33,393 nucleotides of DNA, taken from positions 1 to 33,393 of the forward strand of contig NZ_JAEPBG010000032.1 of the NCBI RefSeq assembly GCF_016632335.1, read 5' to 3'. Source of the DNA: Noviherbaspirillum pedocola. GTDB lineage: Bacteria; Pseudomonadota; Gammaproteobacteria; Burkholderiales; Burkholderiaceae_D. The position numbers and the translations under genes are program-made. Each line of letters starts with the position of its first letter. Position 1 is the stretch's first letter. Shown piece by piece: positions 23,273-32,108 of the stretch. Under the pieces are notes generated by a model that was not told the origin of the DNA, searched no databases, and worked only from the letters and a program-made list of their open reading frames with translations.

Positions 23273-25264
23273 TCAGCCGTTCGCCTGGATCTGCGCCAGT
23301 TCCTGCGTCAGATACGTGCTGGTGCTGTTCATGGCGCTGATCTGGCTATCGAGCGCGGTGAATTGTGCGCGAAGCGTCGTCTCCCTGGCGGCGAGGCGAG
23401 TGTTCATGTCGTCCTCCTGTTTTTGCAGGCTCGTGATCGAAGCGTTCACGCCATTGGTGTGCATGGTCAGCGAGCCGTCGCTGGACAGGAAGGAATCGAT
23501 CAGGTCGTTGAACTGGCTGGCATAGCCCTTCGCATAGCTCACCGTGCCGCGGCTGCCGAGAGCGCCACCGGTGACCGCGACCGCCAGCCCATCGGCTGCC
23601 GTGCCGGCGGCGCCGATCAGCTTCTGGCCACTGCCCGTTGCTGCCGCGCCATCGATGCTGCCGGCCACGTCTAGCCCAGCGCTGCTGATCGGACTGCTTC
23701 CCAGGAGGGTTTGCGCGCCATTGCCGCCAATGGCAATCGACGATGCAGAGCCGTATTGTCGCGACGTGATCGACAGTACGCCGTTGCTCTGGCTGACTTC
23801 GACCCCGGCGCCGCTAAAGGCGCTGTTGCCATTGATCTCGGCTTGCACCTCCAGCGCCAGCGCATCGGTGCTGGCGTAAGTGCCGGGCTTGAGCGTAATC
23901 GATGCCGACGTACCGTTCATATTCACCGAGAGGTTGTCATTCACGCCTGCCGTGATGGTCAGACCGGCCGTGGAGGAACCGCTTAACGCCGCCTGAGCAG
24001 CCAACTGCGTGACTGTCAGTGCATAGGTGCCGGGCTTCGTGTTGTCGCCAGCGGCGCCGTAAGTGACCGCGCTGTCGGTGGCGCTGCCATTCACCGCGAA
24101 CAGGCTGGCAACATCGTTGAAGTTCGATGTCAACGCCGCGTTCAGCTTGGTGGAATCGACCGCGAGCGTGCCATCCTTCTGAAACGTCACGCCGATGTCA
24201 GCCAGGCGGTCGTAGGCGCCGCCGCCCCGCACGGCCGTGGACAACACGTCGCGCATGCGCGTCTGCATGCTGCGCACCGTGGAATCGCCATTGAGCGCCG
24301 CCGTGGTCTTGGTCGTCGCATCGTAAGCCTGCAGGCTGGTCAGCGTCTTGTTGGCGGTGTTGTAGGCATCGACGAATTTCTGCACTGCCGAGGTCGCCGA
24401 CGCGGTGTCGCGCGCCACGCTCAATGTCGTCGGGCTGCCAGCATTGGTCTTGGTCAGGTCCAGCGTCACGCCATCGATGAGGTCGGTCACATGGTTCGAC
24501 GGCTTCGTCACCGCCAGGCCATCGATGCTGAACTTCGCATCCTGCGCCGCGATGGTCTGCTGCATCGCCTGGCTGCCAGCCGGGTCCTGCGACAGCAGGC
24601 TCGACAATGTCGCATCGCCCGACACCGAGATCTTCATGCTCGAGGCCGCGCCGGTGGCGCTGTTGGTCAGCACCAGCCGGTTCGGCGCGGCGCTGCCATC
24701 GTTGACGATGGAGGCGGTCACGCCCATGCCGGCGGCATTGATGGCATCGCGTATGCCGGACAGCGTCGCATGCGTGCTGTCTATGGTGACGCTCTTGCTG
24801 CCGCTGCCGCTGGACGCGAAGGAGGCGCCGGTGTACTTGCCGGTGGACGCGTCGAGACTGCCGCCGCTGACGGTGCCGAAATCGAAGGTGATGGTGCCGG
24901 CGCCGATGGCGGTGGTGGTGCTCGCCTGCCCAGCCGAGACCAGCTTCTGTGCCTGCGCGAGCTGCGTGACTTCGAGCGCGTAGCTGCCCGGCGCGGCGCT
25001 GGAACTGGCGCTGGCCGTGAGTACGCCGCTGTCGCCCACCGTGGCCTTCACCGCGGCGAATTGTGTGGGATCCGAAAGACTTCCCGCCGCCGACTGAAAG
25101 GTTGACAGCGCGCTTTTGACTTGGCCGAGCGCGGACAGCTGCGCCTGGTAGGTCGCTTCCTTGTTCTGCAGCAGCGTCAGCGGCTGGTTTTCCACCGACA
25201 TCAATTGCGTGACGATGCTGTTGACGTCGAGCCCTGAGCCTATGCCCACCGAAGAAATTCCCAT
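23273..25264 (-). CDS. fliD: Flagellar hook-associated protein 2 (filament cap)
   Basis: A 663-residue FliD, which caps the growing flagellar filament and folds flagellin subunits at the tip. The N-terminus is diagnostic: MGISSVGIGSGLDVNSIV, TQLMSVENQPL and a coiled region with YQAQLSALGQVKSAL (FliD_N, about 1-105). IN-type hook motifs follow, e.g. VTIDSTHATLSGIRDAINAA and a second YALTVTQLAAQAAL block. The FliD_C part ends with SITSLQKQEDDMNTRLAARE and a coiled tail (STYLTQELAQIQ). It is longer than enterobacterial FliD (about 470) because of an extended variable middle. ATG at 25264 has a strong GGGGAG about 9 nt upstream. No fliS, fliC or other flagellar gene lies in the window. Confidence 0.93.
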   Translation of the reverse strand: MGISSVGIGSGLDVNSIVTQLMSVENQPLTLLQNKEATYQAQLSALGQVKSALSTFQSAAGSLSDPTQFAAVKATVGDSGVLTASASSSAAPGSYALEVTQLAQAQKLVSAGQASTTTAIGAGTITFDFGTVSGGSLDASTGKYTGASFASSGSGSKSVTIDSTHATLSGIRDAINAAGMGVTASIVNDGSAAPNRLVLTNSATGAASSMKISVSGDATLSSLLSQDPAGSQAMQQTIAAQDAKFSIDGLAVTKPSNHVTDLIDGVTLDLTKTNAGSPTTLSVARDTASATSAVQKFVDAYNTANKTLTSLQAYDATTKTTAALNGDSTVRSMQTRMRDVLSTAVRGGGAYDRLADIGVTFQKDGTLAVDSTKLNAALTSNFNDVASLFAVNGSATDSAVTYGAAGDNTKPGTYALTVTQLAAQAALSGSSTAGLTITAGVNDNLSVNMNGTSASITLKPGTYASTDALALEVQAEINGNSAFSGAGVEVSQSNGVLSITSRQYGSASSIAIGGNGAQTLLGSSPISSAGLDVAGSIDGAAATGSGQKLIGAAGTAADGLAVAVTGGALGSRGTVSYAKGYASQFNDLIDSFLSSDGSLTMHTNGVNASITSLQKQEDDMNTRLAARETTLRAQFTALDSQISAMNSTSTYLTQELAQIQANG

Positions 25265-25350
25265 CTGCAGCTCTCCCCATCGATGACACCCTCGCCTCCA
25301 CGTCACGGATGCGACCGAGCGGCTGGATGGGTCATATTGTCCGGAGGCAA

Positions 25351-25390
25351 TGTATCAGCCATATGTGGCCGATGTATCGAGACCGATACA
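25351..25390. promoter_or_regulatory. Palindromic operator candidate between fliD and acyl-CoA synthetase
   Basis: TGTATCGAGACCGATACA (25373-25390) is a perfect dyad with 7-bp arms and a 4-nt spacer. A further TGTATC half-site lies 22 bp to the left (25351-25356), i.e. about two helical turns away on the same face. The site is upstream of the synthetase -10 candidate and in the divergent region also serving fliD. It fits a TetR-like or other dimeric regulator; I cannot name which. Confidence 0.5.
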
Positions 25391-25433
25391 AATTCGATAT
25401 CAAAGCGACGCACGCTCGCGGGGCGGGCGCGAC

Positions 25434-25439
25434 TACAAT
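25434..25439 (+). promoter_or_regulatory. Candidate -10 box for the acyl-CoA synthetase gene
   Basis: TACAAT lies 84 bp upstream of the ATG and downstream of the palindrome at 25373-25390. The -35 region 17 bp upstream is poor, which would suit an activated or weak promoter. Confidence 0.35.
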
Positions 25440-25522
25440 GAGTCCCGCAGCATGCCTACCCGCTGTTCAAACGATAAGCCTGTCGAAGCGCCACACGCTT
25501 CCCCACCAGCAAGGAGACATCG

Positions 25523-27193
25523 ATGCAGCAGAAAAGCTATGTTCAGGGCGCCTGCGACGCGCCTCTCATCGGCGCAACCATCGGCGACTATCTCGATACC
25601 GTCATCGAGCGCTTCAGCGACAACCTGGCGCTGGTGGTGCCGAGCCAGGACGTGCGCTGGACCTATCGGGAATTCGGACGCCGTGTCGATGCGCTGGCGG
25701 CCGGCCTGCTGAAGCTCGGACTGCAAAGTGGCGACCGGATCGGCATCTGGTCGCAGAATTGCGCGGAATGGGTACTGACGCAGTTCGCGACCGCGAAGGC
25801 CGGACTGATCATGGTCAACATCAATCCCGCCTACCGCCGTGCTGAACTGGAATATGTGCTGAAGAAGGTGGAATGCAGCGCGCTGATCCTGGCGCCTTCC
25901 TTCAAGACCAGCAACTACCTCGAGATGCTGCAGGATGTGGCGCCGGAGATTGCCCGTTGCGCGCCGGGCAGGCTGCAGTCCGAGCGCCTTCCACGGTTGC
26001 GGCAAGTGATACGGCTGGGCGCGGAAAAGACCGGCGGCATGCTGAATTTCGATGACCTGCTCGATGCCGATGATGAAGACCTGCGCCGGCTGCGCGAAGT
26101 TTCACGGCAGCTGCAGTTCGATGATCCGATCAATATCCAGTTCACCTCGGGCACCACCGGCGCGCCGAAGGGGGCAACGCTCACGCATCACAACATCCTC
26201 AACAATGGCTTCTTCATCGGCGAAGCAATGCGGCTCACCGACGCCGACCGGCTTTGCATTCCGGTGCCGCTGTATCACTGCTTCGGCATGGTGCTCGGCA
26301 ACCTGGCCTGCGTGACGCATGGCGCCACCATGGTGTATCCGGGCGAGGGTTTCGATGCAAAGGCAGTTCTGGAAACGGTACAGGCCGAACGCTGCACCGG
26401 GCTGCATGGCGTGCCGACGATGTTCATCGCGCTGCTCGAGCATCCGGACTTTGCGCAATACGATCTCTCCACCCTGCGCACCGGCATCATGGCCGGCTCG
26501 CCCTGCCCGATCGAGGTGATGCGACGGGTGATCGACCAGATGCACATGCACGAAATCACGATCGCCTACGGCATGACTGAGACTTCGCCGGTGAGCTTCC
26601 AGAGCGCCGTCGACGATCCGCTCGACTTGCGCGTCTCGACGATCGGCCGGGTGCATCCGCATCTCGAAGTCAAGATCGTCGATGCCGAAGGGCGCATCGT
26701 GCCGCGCGGCGCCAAGGGCGAACTGCTGACCCGCGGCTATTCGGTCATGCTCGGCTACTGGGGCGACGAGGAAAAGACGCGCGAGGCGATTGATGCGGCG
26801 CGCTGGATGCATACCGGTGATCTCGCGGTGATCGACGAGAACGGCTTCTGCAGCATCGTCGGCCGCTCCAAGGACATGGTCATACGCGGCGGCGAGAATA
26901 TCTATCCGCGCGAAGTCGAGGAATTCCTTTACAGGCATCCGAAAGTGCAGGATGTGCAATGCGTTGGCGTTCCGGATCAGAAGTATGGCGAGGAACTGTG
27001 CGCCTGCGTCATTCTGCGGCCCGGCATGCAGGCGGACGCCGACGAGATCCGCGCCTTCTGCGAAGGCCAGATCGCGCATTACAAGATCCCGCGCTATGTG
27101 CGCTTCGTCGATGCCTTTCCGATGACGGTGACAGGAAAGATTCAGAAGTATCTGCTGCGTGAGCGCATGGGCACCGAATTGGGACTGAGTTAG
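25523..27193 (+). CDS. AMP-dependent fatty acyl-CoA synthetase (FadD-like)
   Basis: A 556-residue ANL-superfamily ligase that activates a carboxylic acid with ATP to the acyl-AMP and then forms the CoA thioester. The phosphate loop is [10 protein letters not shown] (208-217), the A5 motif GMTETSP begins at G350, the hinge region is [20 protein letters not shown], and the catalytic lysine is K539 in VTGKIQK. Length and motifs fit medium/long-chain or branched-chain fatty acid ligases; the exact chain length cannot be read. Its ATG has GGAG about 7 nt upstream. It is monocistronic, divergent from fliD and convergent with the lipoprotein gene, so no pathway partner is visible. The upstream palindrome suggests repression control. 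Confidence 0.92.
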   Translation: MQQKSYVQGACDAPLIGATIGDYLDTVIERFSDNLALVVPSQDVRWTYREFGRRVDALAAGLLKLGLQSGDRIGIWSQNCAEWVLTQFATAKAGLIMVNINPAYRRAELEYVLKKVECSALILAPSFKTSNYLEMLQDVAPEIARCAPGRLQSERLPRLRQVIRLGAEKTGGMLNFDDLLDADDEDLRRLREVSRQLQFDDPINIQFTSGTTGAPKGATLTHHNILNNGFFIGEAMRLTDADRLCIPVPLYHCFGMVLGNLACVTHGATMVYPGEGFDAKAVLETVQAERCTGLHGVPTMFIALLEHPDFAQYDLSTLRTGIMAGSPCPIEVMRRVIDQMHMHEITIAYGMTETSPVSFQSAVDDPLDLRVSTIGRVHPHLEVKIVDAEGRIVPRGAKGELLTRGYSVMLGYWGDEEKTREAIDAARWMHTGDLAVIDENGFCSIVGRSKDMVIRGGENIYPREVEEFLYRHPKVQDVQCVGVPDQKYGEELCACVILRPGMQADADEIRAFCEGQIAHYKIPRYVRFVDAFPMTVTGKIQKYLLRERMGTELGLS

Positions 27194-27256
27194 CGCCGAC
27201 TCCCCCGGCGATATGTGCCGACGGGCGTCGCTGGGCTCGCTGCTGCGCCTATTCGT

Positions 27257-27673
27257 TCAACGCCAGGTGCCGCCCAAAGCGCTCAGGTTCGTCGACTTCT
27301 TGTTGACGATACGCACCGCCTTGCCGGTCGCATGCGGTGATGCCCAGGAAAAGCCCGATGGCTGTTTCCAGGTGCCGATTTCGACGACCGCGTCGGCGCC
27401 GATCGCGCGCGCCTTGTCGGCCATGGCATTGAGCAGCCCATCCGGGCCGCCGTACCAGACGGCGCCGGCATTGATTTCTGCCAGCGTCTCGTAGTTGACG
27501 CTGGCGGGAAGCGTGCCATCGACAAACAGCACTTTCTCCGTATGCGGCGCGAGCTTGGGCGCATTCGGCGCCATCGTCACGTCGATCGTGTCCTTCATGA
27601 TCATCGGGCTGTGAGCCTGGCATCCGGCGAGCGCGGCCGCCACCAGCAGCGTTCCGATTGCGCCTGTCTTCAT
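27257..27673 (-). CDS. Small conserved lipoprotein, function unknown
   Basis: A 138-residue lipoprotein: MKTGAIGTLLVAAALAGC gives a lipobox LAGC with C18 as the lipidated residue. The body has VLFVDGTLPASVNYETLAEI, a DKARAIGADAVVEIGTW segment and GKAVRIV, resembling the compact alpha/beta fold of YbjQ-like (DUF74) or similar lipoproteins with an AxxxGADAVV helix-strand. That relation is only a pattern impression. The start is secure, with GGAGGAG about 6-7 nt upstream. It is convergent with the acyl-CoA synthetase (63 bp gap) and divergent from the MipA-like gene. Expected location is a lipid-anchored periplasmic face. Confidence 0.8.
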   Translation of the reverse strand: MKTGAIGTLLVAAALAGCQAHSPMIMKDTIDVTMAPNAPKLAPHTEKVLFVDGTLPASVNYETLAEINAGAVWYGGPDGLLNAMADKARAIGADAVVEIGTWKQPSGFSWASPHATGKAVRIVNKKSTNLSALGGTWR

Positions 27674-28003
27674 CGCTTCTCCTCCGTCCTTGATTGTTCG
27701 TCAGCGCGGTGCGTGCGCATTTTGTGATGAATATCATATCGGTTTTGCGCAGGCATGACTGAGGCCAAAGATCGTGTGTATCAGGCCGCATGGGCGCACG
27801 CTTGCGTCGCAAGACATTGCCAGTGTGCAGGCCAACGTACTGAAAAATGTAGCGGATAGCGCAAAACGGCATGTCGTCGCAATGCTCGAAGGAAAAAAGC
27901 GCCTGGAATGCGTGCGGCCTCGGTTAAGATCGCGCTCGGGATTGCTCAAACACAAGACACACGGCGTTCGCAACGCATCCGCGTGCGCCGCAACAAGATC
28001 AAT
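27674..28003. other. Divergent promoter region between lipoprotein and MipA-like genes
   Basis: 330 bp without a gene. An AT-rich patch at about 27719-27745 contains ATGAATATCAT (4-bp arms) and, on the minus strand, a TATGAT hexamer that could be the lipoprotein -10. A frame entering the MipA-like gene is open from 27908, but its residues look non-coding and the signal peptide starts at 28004. Confidence 0.45.
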
Positions 28004-28840
28004 ATGCGAAGACACAAGCTGCCACTTTTCGCCGGCATCGCCGCGCTTTTGCCGGTTTGCGCCGCCGCTGCGAATCTCCCGCTATGGGAAGCCGGCGTCG
28101 GCGCTGCCGCGCTGACGCTGCCGGACTACCGCGGCGCCGACACCAGCCATGCCTATCTGCTGCCCGCGCCCTACTTCGTCTACCGCGGCGAATTCCTGAA
28201 GGCCGACCGCAACGGGCTGCGCGGCCTGCTGTTCGATACCGATCGCGTCGAGCTCAATCTGAGCCTGAACGCGACGCTGCCGGTCAGCAGCAGGAACAAT
28301 GCGGCACGCAGCGGCATGGCCAGTCTGCGACCGACGGTGGAACTCGGACCGACCGCCAGCATCACCTTGTGGAAGGCGGGCGACGGCAGGATGAAGCTGG
28401 ATCTGCGTACGCCGCTACGCGCGGCAGTGACGGTGGAATCTTCCCCAAAGGCGGTGGGCTGGCTGTTCGCGCCCAACATCAACCTCGATGTGCGCGATCC
28501 GTTCGGTTACTCCGGCTGGAATCTCGGCATGCTCGCCGGCCCCTACTATCAGAGCCGCAAGTACAACAGCTATTTTTATTCCGTCGGGCCGGCCGATGCG
28601 ACGCCAGCGCGACCTCGCTACGATGCGCCGGGCGGCTACGCCGGATCGCAGTTCACCGCGGCGGTATCGAAACGCTTTGAGCGCACCTGGGTCGGCGCCT
28701 TCCTGCGTTATGACACCCTGCGTGGCGCGGTTTTCGAGGATAGTCCGCTGGTCCGGCGCAGCAACGCGGTATCCGCGGGCGTTGCGGTCACCTGGGTGCT
28801 TGGTCAATCCCAAACAATGGTAGACACGATCGACAATTAG
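28004..28840 (+). CDS. MipA/OmpV-family outer-membrane protein
   Basis: A 278-residue outer-membrane beta-barrel. The signal peptide is MRRHKLPLFAGIAALLPVCAAA with cleavage near AAA-NLP. Family features are WEAGVGAAALTLPDYRGAD, the YLLPAPYFVYRG strand and the LKADRNGLRG segment, with alternating amphipathic strands to the end. Members act as MltA-interacting scaffold proteins or are induced in response to metals or antibiotics; which applies here cannot be told. The start at 28004 is chosen for the signal peptide; no strong Shine-Dalgarno is visible. An imperfect stem at 28840-28876 directly behind the stop may mark the transcript end. Confidence 0.88.
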   Translation: MRRHKLPLFAGIAALLPVCAAAANLPLWEAGVGAAALTLPDYRGADTSHAYLLPAPYFVYRGEFLKADRNGLRGLLFDTDRVELNLSLNATLPVSSRNNAARSGMASLRPTVELGPTASITLWKAGDGRMKLDLRTPLRAAVTVESSPKAVGWLFAPNINLDVRDPFGYSGWNLGMLAGPYYQSRKYNSYFYSVGPADATPARPRYDAPGGYAGSQFTAAVSKRFERTWVGAFLRYDTLRGAVFEDSPLVRRSNAVSAGVAVTWVLGQSQTMVDTIDN

Positions 28841-28961
28841 GCCGCGACCGCTCGTCGCCACAATGGCGGTGCGGCCTGTCCGCCGGCGCGCATTACCGCG
28901 CTTTCGTCCTGCAAAAAATGATAAAGTCGCCGCTTCTCGCGGCTTAATGAAACAAGGCAAC

Positions 28962-30287
28962 ATGGCTATGAATCCGGTACCCACCGCTGGCACTGAAGAG
29001 TGCGATGTCCTCGTCATCGGCGGCGGCCCCGCTGGCTCCACCGCGGCAGCGCTGCTTGCGGGCATGAATCACCGCGTGACTCTGATTGAAAAGGCCCACC
29101 ATCCGCGCTTTCACATCGGTGAATCGCTTCTGCCCGCCAATTTGCCGCTGCTCGAGAAGCTCGGTGTGGCGAAGGAAGTCGAGGCGATCGGCATGAAGAA
29201 GTGGGCTGCCGAGTTCGTGTCGCCATGGCATGACCATACCCAGGTATTCCAGTTCGGCAATGCGATGGACAAGCGCTGGCCGCATGCCTATCAGGTCAAG
29301 CGCGCCGAGTTCGACGAGATTCTGATCCGCAATGCGGCACGAGCCGGCGCGAATGTGATTGAAGGCTGCAAGGTGACGGACGTGGCGTTTCTGCCCGAAG
29401 GTCAGGGCGCGATGATCGCCACCCGCGACGAGCACGGCGTCGACAAGACCTGGCATGCGCGCTTTGTCCTCGATGCGTCCGGCCGCGATACGGTGCTGGC
29501 CCGCAAACTGGACATCAAGGAACGCAATGAGAAGCACAACAGCACGGCAATCTATGGCCACTTCCGCAACGTCCAGCGCAACGAGGGTCGCGACGAGGGC
29601 AATATCTCGATCTTCTGGTTTGAGCATGGCTGGTTCTGGTTCATTCCGCTTGCCGATGGATTGACCAGCATAGGCGCGGTGACCTGGCCGTACTATCTGA
29701 AGACGCGCAAGAAGCCGGTCGCCGAATTCCTGAAGGACACGATCGCACTGTGCCCGGCTCTGGCCGAGCGTCTGAAGGATGCGGAACTCGTCACTGATGC
29801 CGAAGCGACGGGCAATTATTCCTATTCCTGCAGCCGTAGCCATGGTCCCGCTTACCTGCTTCTTGGCGACGCCTATGCCTTCATCGATCCGGTGTTCTCA
29901 AGCGGCGTGATGCTGGCCATGAACAGCGCCTTTGCCGGCGCCGAGGCGGTGGACCGGTGTCTGCGCAAGCCGGCGCAAGCGGCCGCCGCGATGCGGCGCT
30001 TCGACCGCGTCATGCGCAAGGGGCCGCGCGAGTTCTCGTGGTTCATCTACCGCGTTACGAATCCGACCATGCGCAACCTGTTCATGGGTCCGCGCAATGT
30101 GTTTCGCATGGAGGAAGCGCTGCTGTCGGTGCTGGCAGGGGATGTGTTCGGCAAGACACGGATCGGGCCGCACCTGCTCGCGTTCAAGGCGCTGTATTAC
30201 GGCATGTCGATGCTGCATCTGCGACGCACCTTGTCGGCATGGCTGCAACGCAAGCGCAATATCCGTCCGGTGGACGCGATCGGTTGA
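28962..30287 (+). CDS. Flavin-dependent halogenase-like FAD oxidoreductase
   Basis: A 441-residue FAD enzyme of the tryptophan-halogenase / NAD(P)-FAD oxidoreductase superfamily. The dinucleotide fold is VLVIGGGPAGSTAAALL with the acidic residue in LIEKAHH. FHIGESLLP and the LLLGDAYAFIDPVFSSG motif follow. The halogenase signature WxWxIP is present as WFWFIP (224-229). K79/K80 in GMKKWAAEF align by position with the catalytic lysine region of phenol- or pyrrole-type halogenases (GESLLP...KK). It could halogenate an aryl or carrier-bound substrate, or be a non-halogenating relative of the kind found in aryl polyene and xanthomonadin clusters. ATG at 28962 has AAGG a few nt upstream. It is the first of three co-directional genes; the acyltransferase starts 70 bp on. 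Confidence 0.85.
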   Translation: MAMNPVPTAGTEECDVLVIGGGPAGSTAAALLAGMNHRVTLIEKAHHPRFHIGESLLPANLPLLEKLGVAKEVEAIGMKKWAAEFVSPWHDHTQVFQFGNAMDKRWPHAYQVKRAEFDEILIRNAARAGANVIEGCKVTDVAFLPEGQGAMIATRDEHGVDKTWHARFVLDASGRDTVLARKLDIKERNEKHNSTAIYGHFRNVQRNEGRDEGNISIFWFEHGWFWFIPLADGLTSIGAVTWPYYLKTRKKPVAEFLKDTIALCPALAERLKDAELVTDAEATGNYSYSCSRSHGPAYLLLGDAYAFIDPVFSSGVMLAMNSAFAGAEAVDRCLRKPAQAAAAMRRFDRVMRKGPREFSWFIYRVTNPTMRNLFMGPRNVFRMEEALLSVLAGDVFGKTRIGPHLLAFKALYYGMSMLHLRRTLSAWLQRKRNIRPVDAIG

Positions 30288-30357
30288 GGGATCCTTGGCC
30301 AGGCGCGGCGCAAAATCAGCGTCGCGCATTCTTACCGTTTCCTGTTTCAATAAGCTG

Positions 30358-31164
30358 ATGAAAGCCCTTGCGCGTTGTTTGCTCGCCGTCTATGACTGCA
30401 CGGTGTTCTATCTCGGAGTCATCGAGTTCGTGCTGCTGAGCATGCTGTGGTCGGCGCTTGCCGGCTTGCTGCATATGATCCTGCCGCGCGAGCTCGGCAC
30501 GAGGGTCGGCCGCTACGGCATCATGATGGGCTTCCGCATCCTGCTGGCGAGCCTTTCGCTGTCTGGCCGTTTCCGTTTCGACCTGAAGGCGCTGGATGCG
30601 CTGCGCAACGAGCGCGGGCTGATCATCGCGCCGAATCATCCGACGTTGTGGGATGCGGTGCTGATGGCATCACGGCTGCCGGACGTGGCCTGCATCATGA
30701 AGGCCGCCATCGTCAATGACATCTTCGTCGGCGGCGGTGCACGGCTGGCACGCTATATTCGCAATGATTCGATCCGCAGCATGATCCACCTTGCCATTGA
30801 TGAACTGCGCAATGGAGGTAACGTTCTCCTTTTCCCGGAAGGCACGCGTACCGTCGCGCCGGCGCGTATCGGCGAGCTGCGAGGCAGCATAGGCGTCATT
30901 GCCAGCCGCGCGCATGTGCCGGTACAAACCGTGCTTGCGGAAACGGATAGTCCTTTTCTGACCAAGGGCTGGCCCTTCTTCAAAAAGCCTCGAATGCCGG
31001 TGCATTACCAGGTGCGCCTCGGACGGCGCTTCGACGCGCCGGAAAACAGTGCTGCCCTCGTTGCCGCGATGAGTGCCTATTTTGAAGATACGCTTGCGGC
31101 AGAGCCGATACGATCGATCGTGTCGGCCGACAGCGAATCCGCGCACGAAGGTTATGCCAAATGA
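30358..31164 (+). CDS. Lysophospholipid acyltransferase-like protein
   Basis: A 268-residue membrane-associated acyltransferase of the PlsC/LPLAT type. One or two hydrophobic N-terminal segments (about 8-45, FYLGVIEFVLLSMLWSALAG) anchor it. The catalytic HX4D motif is NHPTLWD (H94, D99), and the second block is LLFPEGTRT. It transfers an acyl chain from ACP or CoA to a lipid acceptor. In aryl polyene clusters an enzyme of this type attaches the pigment acid to the lipid anchor; here that role is inferred from the halogenase-like and glycosyltransferase neighbours. The ATG at 30358 follows the upstream gene by 70 bp with only a weak Shine-Dalgarno, and its TGA overlaps the next ATG. Confidence 0.88.
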   Translation: MKALARCLLAVYDCTVFYLGVIEFVLLSMLWSALAGLLHMILPRELGTRVGRYGIMMGFRILLASLSLSGRFRFDLKALDALRNERGLIIAPNHPTLWDAVLMASRLPDVACIMKAAIVNDIFVGGGARLARYIRNDSIRSMIHLAIDELRNGGNVLLFPEGTRTVAPARIGELRGSIGVIASRAHVPVQTVLAETDSPFLTKGWPFFKKPRMPVHYQVRLGRRFDAPENSAALVAAMSAYFEDTLAAEPIRSIVSADSESAHEGYAK

Positions 31165-31943
31165 TGGCCGTATCGGGAATGATGGATAAGCCTAGCGCCA
31201 GTCACCTGGTATTGATCCCGAGCTATAACCCTGGACCCAAGGTTTATGACACGGTCCGCTCGGCGCGCGCGCAATGGAATCCGGTTTGGGTGGTCGTGGA
31301 CGGTAGCACCGATGGCAGTGCCGAAGGCCTGCAGGCGATGGCAGCCGCCGATTCGGGGCTGCATGTGATCGTCCTGCCGTACAACATGGGCAAAGGTAGT
31401 GCGGTCCTGCGCGGCCTTGAGGAGGCGCGAGCGCGCGGCTATACCCATGCGCTGACGATGGATTCGGATGGGCAGCACCCTGCTGAATTGATCTCCGAGT
31501 TCATGCGTACCTCGAAAGCGAATCCGCGGTCAATGGTGCTCGGCAAGCCGGTCTTCGATGCCAGCGCGCCAGCCTTAAGGGTAAAGGGCAGGCAGGTATC
31601 GAATTGGTGGGCCAATCTCGAGACGCTGTGGTCCGGCATTGGCGACTCGCTGTACGGGTTTCGCGTGTATCCGATCGCGCCACTCGCCGCAGTCATGCGT
31701 GGCCAACGCTGGATGCGCCGTTTCGATTTCGATCCCGAAGCAGTTGTACGTCTTTGCTGGCGCGGCGTGAAACCAGTCAACCTTGATGCGCCGGTGCGTT
31801 ATTTCCGTGCCGAAGAAGGTGGCGTTTCGCACTTCCGCTACCTGCGCGACAACACATTGTTGACGTGGATGCATACGCGCTTGTTCATCGGCTTCGCGAT
31901 TCGCCTGCCTCTGCTAGTGCTGCGTCGCTTGGGCAGTCGCTGA
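31161..31943 (+). CDS. Family 2 glycosyltransferase
   Basis: A 260-residue GT-A fold enzyme transferring a sugar from a nucleotide-sugar donor. The start of the fold is HLVLIPSYNPG, followed by VVVDGSTDGS (D47) and NMGKGSAVLRG. The metal-binding DxD is D101-S-D103 in LTMDSDGQHP. A C-terminal hydrophobic helix (LFIGFAIRLPLLVL) may tether it to the inner membrane, next to the acyltransferase product. Its ATG overlaps the acyltransferase stop (ATGA), so the two are translationally coupled. Such a GT2 is a standard member of aryl polyene-type clusters. It lies 86 bp upstream of the IS3 element; the next cluster gene, if any, is missing. Confidence 0.9.
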   Translation: MMAVSGMMDKPSASHLVLIPSYNPGPKVYDTVRSARAQWNPVWVVVDGSTDGSAEGLQAMAAADSGLHVIVLPYNMGKGSAVLRGLEEARARGYTHALTMDSDGQHPAELISEFMRTSKANPRSMVLGKPVFDASAPALRVKGRQVSNWWANLETLWSGIGDSLYGFRVYPIAPLAAVMRGQRWMRRFDFDPEAVVRLCWRGVKPVNLDAPVRYFRAEEGGVSHFRYLRDNTLLTWMHTRLFIGFAIRLPLLVLRRLGSR

Positions 31944-32108
31944 GATGAGCGCGAGCTTGCCGTTATGCGGATTGGAGACAGTCCACAAGCAAGCACGTTT
32001 CGCGAGCTTTTGGGTCAGGCATTAGCCTGTGATCCTATCCCAGGAAACTGTACCGATCCAAAGTAGAATTTTTCGGCGTGTTTTTCCTTGATGAGCAGGA
32101 GGCATGTC

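Noticed and set aside
28840-28876. Imperfect stem (GGCCGC...GCGGCC) after the MipA-like gene as an intrinsic terminator.
   Set aside because: One bulged base, a 14-nt loop and no following T-run; possible but not supported enough for a separate feature.
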